NCBI GenBank assembly: GCA_040954595.2 | Contig: CM082582.2 | Span: 992,001 to 1,056,000 of the forward strand | Direction of reading: 5' to 3' | From: Balanoglossus misakiensis | Taxonomy: Eukaryota > Hemichordata | DNA length: 64,000 nt | Part shown: positions 47,960 to 58,684 of the stretch, piece after piece | Numbering within the stretch: position 1 is the stretch's first letter | Layout of the letters: the number at the start of each line of letters is the position of its first letter | Notes under the pieces: model-generated | What the model was told of the DNA's origin: nothing | Database searches by the model: none | Seen by the model: the letters and a program-made list of their open reading frames with translations, nothing else | Position numbers and translations under genes: made by a program

Positions 47960-48301
47960 TTGCTGACAGGTCAACAAGTCCATGTACAAAACCCAATCAG
48001 CAAAACATGGAGTCCAGCGAGAGTTGTAGCCCCAGCAAACACACCTAGGTCCTACACCGTGAAGTTAGACAACGGGAAACAAATGCGACGCAACAGGATC
48101 CACCTGAAACCAGTCAGCGCAGAACTGAAACCAGCACAGACAGGGATGGATCAACACAATATTGCACCAGCAGTCACAGAGGGAACACCGCCTCAACAAC
48201 CCGCAACGCCAGCGTCACCAGCCCAAGAATCGTTGAGATCAACACGAACCAGAACAAATATACAAAAGCCGTCTCGATACAAAGATTATGTGACTGATTG
48301 A
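47960..48301 (+). pseudogene. Integrase C-terminal module of pol, cut off by an in-frame stop
   Basis: Same frame as pol, no ATG at the start (first codon TTG). Reads GQQVHVQNPISKTW, PRSYTVKLDNGK and RRNRIHLKP, the small beta-barrel chromatin/DNA-binding module of Gypsy integrases, then a Pro/Gln-rich tail. Only the TAA at 47957-47959 separates it from pol. It is the only visible lesion of the element. Confidence 0.88.
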
Positions 48302-48507
48302 TAGCTTTTTCTGATATTGAGATACGCCATTTGTTCCACAGAAAGTTGAGTTATACAGAGGAAAATTTATCACATTTTTCCCAGAGTATTTTTCATGTTC
48401 GTTGAGTTTGATTTTGACAAAGACTGATTCAAGATGAATGCAGAGTTTGCACAGGACAATTCACAGTGACATTCGTATTCAAAAAAAGTTTTGAAACAAT
48501 TTATCTT

Positions 48508-48520
48508 AAAGAAGAGGGGA
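48508..48520 (+). promoter_or_regulatory. Polypurine tract
   Basis: AAAGAAGAGGGGA immediately before the 3' LTR, the expected plus-strand primer. Confidence 0.9.
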
Positions 48521-48724
48521 TGTAGTATTCTGACAGCTACGATCAATATAGCGCCCTCTAGTGTTGCATTGTTGGTGTTCCACTTGTTTATGAATTGCTG
48601 TACGACGTCACTTCCGCCCAGATAAGGCGAAGCACATTGTTGAGTCTTTTCAGCCGATCAATAAATAGGTTGTTGTTATACCTTATGATCGCATTATTAT
48701 TCCCATGTTGATAGAAACATAACA
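48521..48724 (+). repeat. 3' LTR
   Basis: Same length as the 5' LTR with one difference near the end. AATAAA at 48660-48665; CTCF-like core GCGCCCTCTAGTG at 48551-48563. Confidence 0.95.
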
Positions 48725-50373
48725 GGGGGGACACCAACATCGTAGTCAGTGAGGTCATCTATGGTGGTGGGCGCGTCTTCCACTCGGCACTCCTCCGCGC
48801 ACGCTTGGGGGATAAAAAATGCATCAAAAACCCCTGGCGCGTCCTCGCTCCCCCTGCGTCGATGGATTCTGTGCGACTGCTTCCGCCCCCGTCCTCTCTG
48901 GTTGCTGTGTCCGGATTGATGATGTTTTCCGGTGAGGTCGGATTTCCCGGAATTCTTCCTGTCGTGATTGGGATACCCACCTCAGCAGTATGCTAAGGAC
49001 ACGCCAGTGGATGAGAATCGCTGGTGTGGTGGGGGAGCTCAGTCGGAACCTGTTCGGCACCTCCCACCCCTGGAAGACGCACATGCGCTTCATCATCACC
49101 ATGGACTCCGGTGAACAAAAGGATTCCGTAGGGATCCGTCCAGGTCCGCCCCTGCGGATATAGAAGTCTAGCAGGTCGGGTATTTCATTTCCTGGACCAC
49201 ACAGCCAGTATAGGTGAGTTTCTCTAACGCCTCCACCGCGTCCCGCTCGCGGAATACTACCGGCTTCTCAGTAAAAATAACTGGAAGGTGGCACTGAAAG
49301 GCGTGTTTCTTCAGTTTGCGCGTGGACCTCCGGCCTCCCGGGAACGGACATGGAGAAGGGCCTGATGAGTAATGTGGAACAGAGGATAGGGGGCTCCTTC
49401 GGGCCGGCCTGGCGCTCCTCCAGCGGCGTTCGTCTTCTTTGGGCGGTTCCGGCGTCGGATACCGGATCGGTGATCGACGTCTGGGGCTGAGATCTCCCCA
49501 GCGTGAAAAGGATGGTCGTTCACGGGAAGGTGGGCGGTCCCGCCTTTCCTCTCGAGAACGCTCCGGTCGCGGCGACCGGGTTGGGGATCTGGACCTAGTA
49601 GGGCTGCCGGGGTGGCGTCGAAGTTCCCAGGGGATTAGATATTCCCCCGCCTCCAACGTCGCCTCCAGCTCCAATGGGTTGATCAGTGACTGCAGCGGCA
49701 GCATTTCTTGGCGTGGGGGTGATGGCTCCTACAGCAGCCGTTGGTTTCCCCCGTCTCTCGCTACTGCTATTGGGGGTGATACACGGGTGCGGGGTGGGTC
49801 TGGCCCTTCCGACACCTCCATCGCCTGGTCCTTGTCGCCACCGAGTACCTGTTTTTCCAGCTGCGGATCCCGGAAGATGCTCAAAGTTTCCTCCAGGTCG
49901 TCAGCTGCGGTGGTGGTTCTTGTGGGCTCTTGCGGGGAGATATGGCCAACGAATCCCCCACGTACGCGGCCTGGATTGAACTCCCGAGGTAGTGTGCAGG
50001 TTTTTATGGCTGCGTCGGATGGTACGGGCAGGTTGGCTTCGGTCTTTTCCTTCCCGTATACATGCATGGCCTCCTCCCGTACCGTGGACATCCATCCTAT
50101 GTCGCCTAGAACCGTGGCTACTTGACAGTTCTCACGGAGCATCAGGAACAGTATTTTATGTCTTACCTCCACTTCAGTTGTCGCTGTTGTATTTAATGTG
50201 GACGATGTTTTATATCTGTTGATAACCAATGGGCCTAGTTTAACTGTGGCACCTACATCCAGTGGCAGTGCTGTTTTCTCACCCCAAAGGTTGACTTCAG
50301 CATCTCTTGTGCCATCAGTTATGGTCAGTTTACGTCTCTTTGTAGAATTCGATGTATGTGTCACTGATTCATA
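48725..50373 (-). pseudogene. 3' portion of OB-fold gene: second OB exon, RS-rich region and conserved tail, disrupted
   Basis: On the minus strand, acceptor ttccactacag leads into 50373-50167, a second RPA-like OB fold (KLTITDGTRDAEVNLWGEK, GPLVINRYKTSSTLNTTATT) with a donor GAG|GTAAGA at 50166. The same frame stays open without splicing to a TAG at 49729-49731. It resumes at once through an Arg/Ser-rich block (about 49610-49510) and KHAFQCHLPVIFTEKP, to another TAG near 49168. A further frame (49102-48824) has GWEVPNRFRLSSPTTPAILI then HWRVLSILLR. I recall similar cassettes in many uncharacterised proteins of marine invertebrates. At least two lesions make this copy a likely pseudogene, or the last parts are spliced differently. 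The Gypsy element sits just beyond its 3' end. Confidence 0.6.
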
Positions 50374-50790
50374 CTGTAGTGGAAATAAAATGGAAAACAT
50401 TGAATGTTAATAATTACGAGTAGTAAATGTTGTGGAGAAATAGTGCAAGAGTGGTTGTTTTTTGTCAGTTGCTTTTTAAAATTTGAACTGCAAAATGATG
50501 AATCGATGGCAGTAATTTTGACCCGAGGTGAGTTGACAAGGCATGGTTGTATCATATAAATGGATTTTCAATGTACGTGATCGCATGGAGGCTGCCATAT
50601 TGGATTACATCCGAAGACCTTCCCATTGGGCTTCGGTTGAATTCGGGAAAGGTCTCTAAAATGTAATGGGTCATTCAATTTTGTAGAGTAAATTTCTAAA
50701 AATGTAGAAGATGGGAGGTTAAGATACCCAAAATGACTACGGCAAAAAAAAAGTCAGGCCCATAAGTTACGGGGTGCGATTATAACGTAC
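50374..50790 (-). other. Intron between the two OB-fold exons
   Basis: GT...AG on the minus strand. It contains 50570-50775, a segment repeated both directly at 55909-55972 and inverted at 56270-56480. Confidence 0.5.
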
Positions 50791-51073
50791 CTTTGCTCTA
50801 TCATAGAGGCAAATGGTATTATCTCTTCCAGTGGAAAAGTTGCGGAGCTGTACGTATTCTCCCTTCTGTAATCTGTTCAGCCACTTCGGATTTTCTTTCC
50901 AGAATTTAAGTTCCAGAACGTTGCCATCCTGCTGCATACAAGGCACGCTAAACAGTTTCCCGTTGGCGGAATTCCGGATCTCGACATCCTCCATGAGGCG
51001 CAATTTCAGTGCCACGCCTTGGCTGGTTGGGGATGAGGGACCGGGAGCCGGGGATGCCATAACGCCGTTAAAC
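50791..51073 (-). CDS. First coding exon of OB-fold (RPA70-like) gene
   Basis: Acceptor ctatttttcag at 51074-51076, ATG at 51060-51058, then exactly 90 codons to donor GCAAAG|GTACGT at 50791 (phase 0). Reads MASPAPGPSSPTS, then an OB-fold core: VEIRNSANGKLFSV, LELKFWKENP, GEYVQLRNFS and DRAK. The pattern matches the single-strand DNA-binding domains of the large RPA subunit. Phase 0 fits the next exon (50373-50167). RPA-like OB proteins bind ssDNA; mobile elements such as Helitrons can carry them, so either a host or an element origin is possible. Confidence 0.65.
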
Positions 51074-51345
51074 CTGAAAAATAGATTGAGAGTGGATATT
51101 GTTTTACACAATTTTTGAACATTGAAGTAAAGTATTAGAATGATGGAGTCCGATAAAAAAGTGAGTTGGTGATTGCGGCATCCGACTTCGTTATTAAAAA
51201 TGGAAAGATTTGCGATTTGAGATTCGGTTACCATTTGCAAGTTTGAAAGGAAATATTTCATTGAAGCACAGTGGCAACTACTGGGTTATGGAGAATTTTT
51301 GAAATGTTGATGAACGGAGACTTATTAGAATCAATGAAAACCTAC

Positions 51346-51430
51346 CTTTAACGGTGTTACGGTTACTAAACGTGAGAGACCGCTTGTCTCGTTCATCCGA
51401 TTCTGAGCTTCTAGCTCTTGTGGAGACATG
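51346..51430 (-). other. Untranslated first exon of the OB-fold gene
   Basis: The minus strand ends ACACCGTTAAAG|GTAGGT (donor at 51346). It is preceded by GAGCT(T/C)AGAATCGG and CATGTCTCCACAAGAGCTAG. The same exon recurs in the opposite direction at 53071-53186 and 55140-55250. The start is approximate. Confidence 0.45.
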
Positions 51431-51928
51431 CGGAGGTACAGCGGGTTAACGGTTAGAAAGTGTTGATGAAAGAAATAAGTTTATAGGGCAATCAGGAGTT
51501 AGATTCGAATGTCCGAAAATGAGCTCGAGAAACCGTAGGCGAACGCAACAGACAGCAATTTAAATTTGCATAACTAGAGGTTTGGGTGGAAAGATTTCAG
51601 AATTTAACGCACATATACAGATATTTTGTAGTGGAAATTTGAGTATATTATAAATAGTACATGTAATAAGACTGTGAATTGATTTTATTTACTGACAATT
51701 AAATGAAGTTACCCTTTGAGTATGGGTGTTTATCGAGGGGGGGGGGGTCCAAAAAAATGTTAGAAACTGTTGAAGATGAAACCGGAAAGATGTAGCAAAT
51801 TCGTTAGTTTTCCCTTTTTTGGAAATTATGCTCGAAGCGTGTGATTGGTCAATTAGTCAGAAGGGGATTGGTTGGAAATAGTCGAATATGATTGGGCAAT
51901 AAGTTCGAAGCTGAAATCCCTCAGGCTG

Positions 51929-51936
51929 TATAAATA
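51929..51936 (+). promoter_or_regulatory. TATA box, copy 1
   Basis: CTGTATAAATACGG, with the + strand start expected near 51960. The next splice donor-bearing block on + is 53071-53186 (ends AAAG|GTAGGT). Confidence 0.45.
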
Positions 51937-53070
51937 CGGTGTTTGTGGCGTGTACTAATGGAGTATGGCTGGGGTGTGTTGTGTCGAGCAGTCTAGTATA
52001 TCATTTGTGGGGCATTGAATATTTAGAACAAAGTTCTCTATGTCGGACTTCCTAACATATACTCGATCGTTGATAACAAAACGAGCAGATATTTTTGTGC
52101 AAATAGTGTGCGCAAAACAACAACTGAACATGAAGACAACAAGATAGTACTGCGTGCGGTGCGACTCGGTTGTAAGCGTCAAGTCAAAAACTGCAAAGAC
52201 ATGCAACAGGTGTAAATATAGTCGACTGAAATGCTGAAAAACCATGAATATCGATTGGCTCAAAGTGATGGGAATCGGCTCAACTTACCGGAGGGAATTG
52301 GTACATTATATAACGAGTAAACTAGAACGAAAGAAATCCCAGCGTGAACACTGGAAATTGTTCATAAATTAATATTTATACATGTATGTGTATATTGCGT
52401 AACCTTCGAAAATTCGAATATCATTAGCACTTGGCCTAAAAAGTTGTGCATTGCGAGTGGGACACTGGGCAATTATTTTTATGGGCCGCCATCGCTATGC
52501 AGTTTAGATGTAGTATTTTACTCAACTTTTACCGGCAAGTGAGTGATTTGCTTTCAGAAGGTAATGAGACGGAAATAAACTTATGCAATCAGAGTTAATT
52601 ATTCGTGAGAAAACAAACTTTTGTACTAGATTTATTGTAATTTTTCAGTGTATACTCCTGGCCTTCGCAGGACTTTCATTTTTTACCCGGTTTGTGTGTT
52701 TTCGGGTTACCCATGGGCACTCTCTACCTGTTTTAAAACTCTGAACAAGTCGATGTCACGTGTATCATTTTATGTACGACGTACATCATTATAATAATGC
52801 TATAGTGAAGTTTTTAAAAAGGAAATATTGTTTTAGTGTTATTCTCTTCGTTTTTTTTATGACTGAAATATGCTTGTGCTTGATGGAAAAACCGGATTCA
52901 ACCTTAGCTTAATATATGCATTATCGTTCGCAACTGACGTCATATAATGTAGCAATTTCCCTCCGGTTAAATTGAACCAATCGGCATTCCGGTTTTTCCA
53001 CCATTTCACTCGAATATCTAACTCCAGGATCCTGATTGGCCTATGTAATTAATCATTCCTTTCATCAACA

Positions 53071-53186
53071 CTTCCTAACCGTTAACCCGCTGTACCTCCG
53101 CATGTCTCCACAAGAGCTAGGAGCTCAGAATCGGTCGGACGCAGACCAGCGGTCTGTCAGGTGTAGTAACCCTAACACCGTTAAAG
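53071..53186 (+). other. First-exon-like block, + orientation, copy 1
   Basis: Inverted copy of the OB-gene leader exon with donor ACACCGTTAAAG|GTAGGT at 53186. Compared with the minus copy, CGGATGAACGAGACAAGCGG is replaced by a CGGACGCAGACCAGCGG type. No coding exon follows in copy 1. Confidence 0.45.
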
Positions 53187-53992
53187 GTAGGTTTTCATTT
53201 ATTCTATTATAAGTCTCCGTTCATCAACATTTCAAAGATTCTCAATAATGCAGTAGTTGCCACTGTACTTCAATGAAATATTTCCTTTCAAACTTGCAAA
53301 TGGTAACCGAATCTCAAATCGCAAATCTTACCATTTTTAATAACGAAGTCGGATGGTTATGGAGAATTTTTGAAATGTTGATGAACGGAGACTTATTAGA
53401 ATCAATGAAAACCTACCTTTAACGGTGTTACGGTTACTAAACGTGAGAGACCGCTTGTCTCGTTCATCCGATTCTGAGCTCCTAGCTCTTGTGGAGACAT
53501 GCGGAGGTACAGCGGGTTAACGGTTAGAAAGTGTTGATGAAAGAAATAAGTTTATAGGCCAATCAGGAGTTAGATTCGAATGTCCGAAAATGAGAAACCG
53601 TAGGCGAACGCAACAGACAGCAATTTAAATTTGCATAACTAGAGGTTTGGGTGGAAAGATTTCAGAATTTAACGCACATATACAGATATTTTGTAGTGGA
53701 AATTTGAGTATATTATAAATAGTACATGTAATAAGACTGTGAATTGATTTTATTTACTGACAATTAAATGAAGTTACCCTTTGAGTATGGGTGTTTATCG
53801 AGGGGGGGGGGGTCCAAAAAATGTTAGAAACTGTTGAAGATGAAACCGGAAAGATGTAGCAAATTCGTTAGTTTTCCCTTTTTTGGAAATTATGCTCGAA
53901 GCGTGTGATTGGTCAATTAGTCAGAAGGGGATTGGTTGGAAATAGTCGAATATGATTGGGCAATAAGTTCGAAGCTGAAATCCCTCAGGCTG

Positions 53993-54000
53993 TATAAATA
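53993..54000 (+). promoter_or_regulatory. TATA box, copy 2
   Basis: Same CTGTATAAATACGG, 2064 bp downstream of copy 1. Confidence 0.45.
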
Positions 54001-55139
54001 CGGTGTTTGTGGCGTGTACTAATGGAGTATGGCTGGGGTGTGTTGTGTCGAGCAGTCTAGTACATCATTTGTGGGGCATTGAATATTTAGAACAAAGTTC
54101 TCTATGTCGGACTTCCTAACATATACTCGATCGTTGATAACAAAACGAGCAGATATTTTTGTGCAAATAGTGTGCGCAAAACAACAACTAAACATGAAGA
54201 CAACAAGATAGTACTGCGTGCGGTGCGACTCGGTTGTAAGCGTCAAGTCAAAAACTGCAAATACATGCAACAGGTGTAAATATAGTCGACTGAAATGCTG
54301 AAAAACCATGAATATCGATTGGCTCAAAGTGATGGGAATCGGCTCAACTTACCGGAGGGAATTGGTACATTATATAACGAGTAAACTAGAACGAAAGAAA
54401 TCCCAGCGTGAACACTGGAAATTGTTCGTAAATTAATATTTATACATGTATGTGTATATTGCGTAACCTTCGAAAATTCGAATATCATTAGCACTTGGCC
54501 TAAAAAGTTGTGCATTGCGAGTGGGACACTGGGCAATTATTTTTATGGGCCGCCATCGCTATGCAGTTTAGATGTAGTATTTTACTCAACTTTTACCGGC
54601 AAGTGAGTGATTTGCTTTCAGAAGGTAATGAGACGGAAATAAACTTATGCAATCAGAGTTAATTATTCGTGAGGATACAAACTTTTGTACTAGATTTATT
54701 GTAATTTTTCAGTGTATACTCCTGGCCTTCGCAGGACTTTCATTTTTTACCCGGTTTGTGTGTTTTCGGGTTACCTATGGGCACTCTCTACCTGTTTTAA
54801 AACTCTGAACAAGTCGATGTCACGTGTATCATTTTATGTAGGACGTACATCATTATAATAATGCTATAGTGAAGTTTTTAAAAAGGAAATATTTTTTTAG
54901 TGTTATTCTCTTCGTTTTTTTTATGACTGAAATATGCTTGTGCTTGATGGAAAAACCGGATTCAACCTTAGCTTAATATATGCATTATCGTTCGCAACTG
55001 ACGTCATATAATGTAGCAATTTCCCTCCGGTTAAATTGAACCAATCGGCATTCCCGTTTTTCCACCATTTCACTCGAATATCTAACTCCAGGATCCTGAT
55101 TGGCCTATGTAATTAATCATTCCTTTCATCAACACTTCC

Positions 55140-55250
55140 TAACCGTTAACCCGCTGTACCTCCGCATGTCTCCACAAGAGCTAGGAGCTCAGAATCGGTC
55201 GGACGCAGACCAGCGGTCTGTCAGGTGTAGTAACCCTAACACCGTTAAAG
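55140..55250 (+). other. First-exon-like block, + orientation, copy 2
   Basis: Donor AAAG|GTAGGT at 55250. A matching acceptor (atatttcag, exon from 55524) follows, leading to a short 18-codon ORF at 55565, not the OB fold. The coding part has been lost or replaced. Confidence 0.4.
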
Positions 55251-55425
55251 GTAGGTTTTCATTTATTCTATTATAAGTCTCCGTTCATCAACATTTCAAA
55301 GATTCTCAATAATGCAGTAGTTGCCACTGTACTTCAATGAAATATTTCCTTTCAAACTTGCAAATACTACTTGAACCGAATCGCAAACCTTTCCATTTTT
55401 AATAACGAAGTCGGATGCCGAAATT

Positions 55426-55908
55426 ACCAACTCACTTTTTTTATCGGATTCCATCATTCTAATACTTTACTTCAATGTTCAAAAATTGTGTAAAACAATA
55501 TCCACTTTCAATCTATATTTCAGGTTTAACGGCTATTTGTGCAACATTTGACAGTACTCACATCATGGACTTTTCCTACAACGCACACCCTCTTCTTCTG
55601 TGGAGATATCTCGACTTCTGATATCATTATTTGTGGCGGATGATACAATTCTGTTACAAATTTTTCAGGTATATCCATCGCTTTTCGCCCGCAAGGTATG
55701 ATCTGGAAAAAAGTTTGGCGTAGTCTGTAAGTTGTGTGACTGAATCCGTAAAGGTGGCATTTGGAGGAAAAATTTTGAGCATTTTTATCAGTAATCTAGT
55801 TTGTTTAAAATATTGGAACGCGATCAAAAATAAATGCGACTTGTAAACGAGTGCCGCGTTTGAATCGGTATTGACGATAAACATCGGTAATCGGCGATGA
55901 AATCAATG
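55426..55908. other. Inverted leader-intron copy, then unrecognised sequence
   Basis: 55380-55530 is the reverse complement of 51060-51215. From about 55540 to 55908 nothing was recognised. Confidence 0.5.
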
Positions 55909-56265
55909 GATTTTCAATGTACGTGATCGCATGGAGGCTGCCATATTGGATTACATCCGAAGACCTTCCGATAAGTTTCGGGGTGCGATTATAACATACC
56001 TTTGCTCTTTCATAGAGGCAAATGGTATTATATCTTCCAGTGGAAAAGTTGCGGAGCTGTATGTATTCTCTCTTCTGTTATCTGTTCAGCTATTTCGGAT
56101 TTTCTTTCCAGAATTTAAGTTCCAGAACGTTGCCATCCTGCTGCATACAAGGCACGCTAAACAGTTTGCCATTGGCTGAATTCCGGATCTAGACTGTATC
56201 CTCAATGAGGCACAATTTCACTGCCACTCCTTGGCTGCATGGTTGCAGATGATGGAGCTAAGGTA
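55909..56265 (-). pseudogene. Degenerate copy of OB-fold exon 1
   Basis: Direct copy of 50570-50640 joined to 50764-51050. It retains splice-like AAGGTATG and most of the OB coding sequence but has stop and indel changes (e.g. CTAGACTGTATCC for CTCGACATCC). The joint removes about 120 bp of intron. Non-functional. Confidence 0.75.
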
Positions 56266-56480
56266 CGTAACAATCGCACCCCGAAACGCCTGGGCCCTTT
56301 TTTGTGTGTAGTCATTGTGGGTATGTTAACCTCCCATGTCCTACATTTTTAGAAATTTAGTATACAAAATTGGATGACCGATTATGTTTTAGAGACCTTT
56401 CCCGAATCCACCTGAAGCCCAGTCGGAATGTCTTGGGATGTAACCTAAATTCAATATGGCCGCCTCCATGCGTTCACTTG
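56266..56480. repeat. Inverted copy of OB-gene intron segment
   Basis: Reverse complement of 50580-50775 (GTAGTCATT.TGGGTAT.TTAACCTCCCAT, AGAGACCTTTCCCGAAT). Confidence 0.75.
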
Positions 56481-56717
56481 CATTAAAAAAAACGTTGATT
56501 TTATCTCCGAGTGGCGGTGTTTATCGTCAGTACCAATTGAAACGCGGCACTCGCTTACAGGTCGCATTTTTATTTTTGAGCGCGTTCTAATATTCTAGAA
56601 AGAAAAAAATGATAGTTTCGAGTACGGATTACATGTATTTTAAAACGAGGTTTGGTCACAATGGTATCACTACTAAATGACTTACAATCGATGTTTTTAA
56701 TTGTCTTTGCACCACAG

Positions 56718-56889
56718 TATGAATCATGTGATGGTAAATCGCATTCAACTTAGAAGGCGTGGAGTAGGTGCAACTGATGGTAACTGGGATACCAAACTGA
56801 AACTTTTGGGAGAGAAAACCTTGCCATGCATGGACGTGGTTGGCACAGTTAAACTTGGGTTAAATACTACAGCGACAACTGAAGTCCCG
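56718..56889 (+). pseudogene. Degenerate copy of OB-fold exon 2, + strand
   Basis: Acceptor caccacag and donor CCCG|GTGAGA flank a copy of the second OB exon. It keeps ATDGNWDTKLKLLGEK and LNTTATTEVPV but lacks the PLVINRYKTSST segment (36 bp) and has stops in the ancestral frame upstream. It is oriented opposite to the parent exon. Confidence 0.7.
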
Positions 56890-57185
56890 GTGAGATATTA
56901 TAAAAAACAGTATAGAAAACATTTTCCAATTTCCGAAAAGTAGCCGTTTTTTAAACTTTTTTCAAGGAAATTAGTGTTTTGTTCACAGTACAATATATTT
57001 CGATATTTTTCTATGATTATTTTCAAGATGTTTGCGAGTGTGCAGAAAGAAAATAATAAACTGTGAAATTTCCATAGAAATAATGAAGGAGCCATCTTTG
57101 GGTTGTATGGATTTGAATATTTCATTGAAAAAAAACTAATAATTAAATTATGAATTCAATTAATAGTACAATTTGCAAAAATTGC
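56890..57185. other. No gene recognised
   Basis: AT-rich spacer between the OB-exon relic and the foldback element. Confidence 0.4.
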
Positions 57186-57199
57186 TAGTCACTCCAGAA

Positions 57200-57768
57200 G
57201 GGTCAGTGTCTGGAAATTTCCAGACACTCAGGGAATGTGAGAGCATGGAAATTTCCAAGCACTGACAAGGGTCAGTGGTCGGAAATTTCCGGACACTCAG
57301 GGATTGTGAGAGCCTGGAAATTTCCATGCACTGACAAGGGTCAGTGGTCGGAAATTTCCAGACACTCAGGGAATGTGAGAGCCTGGAAATTTCCAAGCAC
57401 TGACAAGGGTCAGTGGTCGGAAATTTCCGGACACTCAGGGAATGTGAGAGCCTGGAAATTTCCAAGCACTGACAAGGGTCAGTGGTCGGAAATTTCCAGA
57501 CACTCAGGGAATGTGAGAGCCTGGAAATTTCCAAGCACTGACAAGGGTCAGTGGTCGGAAATTTCCAGACACTCAGGGAATGTGAGAGCTTAGAAATTTC
57601 CAAGCACTGACAAGGGTCAGTGGTCGGAAATTTCCAGACACTCAGGGAATGTGAGAGCCTAGAAATTTCCAAGCACTGACAGGGTCAGTGGTCGGAAATT
57701 TCCAGACACTCGGGGAATGTGAGAGCCTGGAAATTTCCAAGCATTGACAGGGTCAGTGCTTGGAAATC
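57200..57768 (+). repeat. 69-bp tandem array, about 8 units
   Basis: GGTCAGTGGTC starts units at 57271, 57340 and 57409 and onwards, period 69. Each unit has two GGAAATTTCC palindromes 35 and 34 bp apart, and the two halves are themselves similar, so the unit is an old dimer. The open frames here and opposite are 23-residue repeats caused by 69 being divisible by three. Confidence 0.95.
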
Positions 57769-58684
57769 TTGAGTTTCTCTATCATGTTTCAAATTATGGC
57801 CTTTAGGAAAACGATCTGTTGAGGAACTGCGCCTGTGTTTATATCTTCAACCCTACGGATGAGATTGGTCATTTGACTGCGGTGACCTCTTCTGCTGTTC
57901 TTCTCTCTCTCCATGCCCGACATCCTGGTCTCGGCACCAACAAATGTACCGCGTACACTTGGGAATAGGTTCGGAATGAAGAGAGAGGGGCGGGATGGCC
58001 AATACTTCTTTATAAACAGTGGTTTGAACTGTGACATTTGGTAACACTGCATAATTCAAGAACAATAGCATTTGGTAGTTGTGAAGTTGTGACTTTGTAT
58101 ACAGAGTAGAAAGAACAATTATGTCAGATAAACAATACCAATTCCCAATAAACAACTAGTGTATGGGCTAACTCAGAGGAGTTGGTAGGCGAAGCCTGTC
58201 ATGAACATTGTGACGCTAAGGCTCCTTAGACAAACCTGTTGCGTCTGCGGTCCAGATCCGTACCAGAGCTTTTCGCTGAAATTAGATTTTATCGGGAGAA
58301 TATCCTTTCCCTGTCTACTAACCGGTTATAACCGACTCCACGATTGACTTCTTCTAACATCCGAACCGCTCGCTTTCTGAAACTTTTGTGTTTACCCATT
58401 GAGATAACCTCACTGTATTCAATATGGCGATCTCAACAGGTAAACACAAGAGAAAATCAGAAAGCGAGCGGCTCGGAAGTTAATTACATCATATTTGGAG
58501 TCATTTGTGGGTAGACGGGGGAAAGATTCCCCCCGATAAAATCGAATCTCGGCCGAAAAGCTGCTGTCCGGATCCGGATCTCAGACGAATCAGTTTTGTC
58601 CATGGAGCCTTGCAGAGATGTGGTGGAAGTCATGTATTAAACTCCGGGAGAACGCAGACATGTACGGAGGACTACCACGACCCT

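Larger units (their letters stand above)
43844..48724 (+). mobile_element. Ty3/Gypsy LTR retrotransposon, 4.9 kb, nearly intact
   Basis: Two 204-bp LTRs flank a primer-binding site, gag (44158-44961), pol (44849-47959, resumed 47960-48301) and a polypurine tract. Domain order protease - RT - RNase H - integrase defines Ty3/Gypsy. The integrase run GHGFIERHVQTVKN and a basic C-terminal module resemble Mag/SURL elements of marine invertebrates (assignment tentative). The LTRs differ at one site (GATGG/GATAG near the 3' end), so insertion was recent. Both flanks are G runs, so a G(4-5) target duplication is likely but cannot be delimited. There is no envelope gene. Confidence 0.95.
51284..53354 (+). 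repeat. 2.07-kb tandem duplication, copy 1
   Basis: Runs from GGTTATGGAGAATTTTTG to ATAACGAAGTCGGAT and is repeated at 53355 with only scattered substitutions and small indels (offset 2064-2071). Its two ends are inverted copies of each other (51290-51480 vs 53060-53240). The interior has a TATA promoter and a 102-codon minus ORF that is not convincing. Confidence 0.95.
53355..55425 (+). repeat. 2.07-kb tandem duplication, copy 2
   Basis: Second copy. Differences include loss of about 6 bp at GAGCTCGAGAAACC, one G in the G run, and changes near its 3' end (AATACTACTTGAACCG). Very high identity implies a recent event. Confidence 0.95.

Noticed and set aside
44300-47996. Minus-strand ORFs across the Gypsy element
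   Set aside because: Antisense shadows of gag and pol.
48759-50222. Plus-strand ORFs over the OB-fold gene, including a 228-codon frame
   Set aside because: GC-rich shadow of the minus-strand coding region, which has the recognisable domains and splice sites.
51955-54327. Identical 102-codon minus-strand ORF in both copies of the 2.07-kb duplication
   Set aside because: Identity only reflects the recent duplication. No domain, no codon evidence, and it overlaps the plus-strand TATA promoter region.
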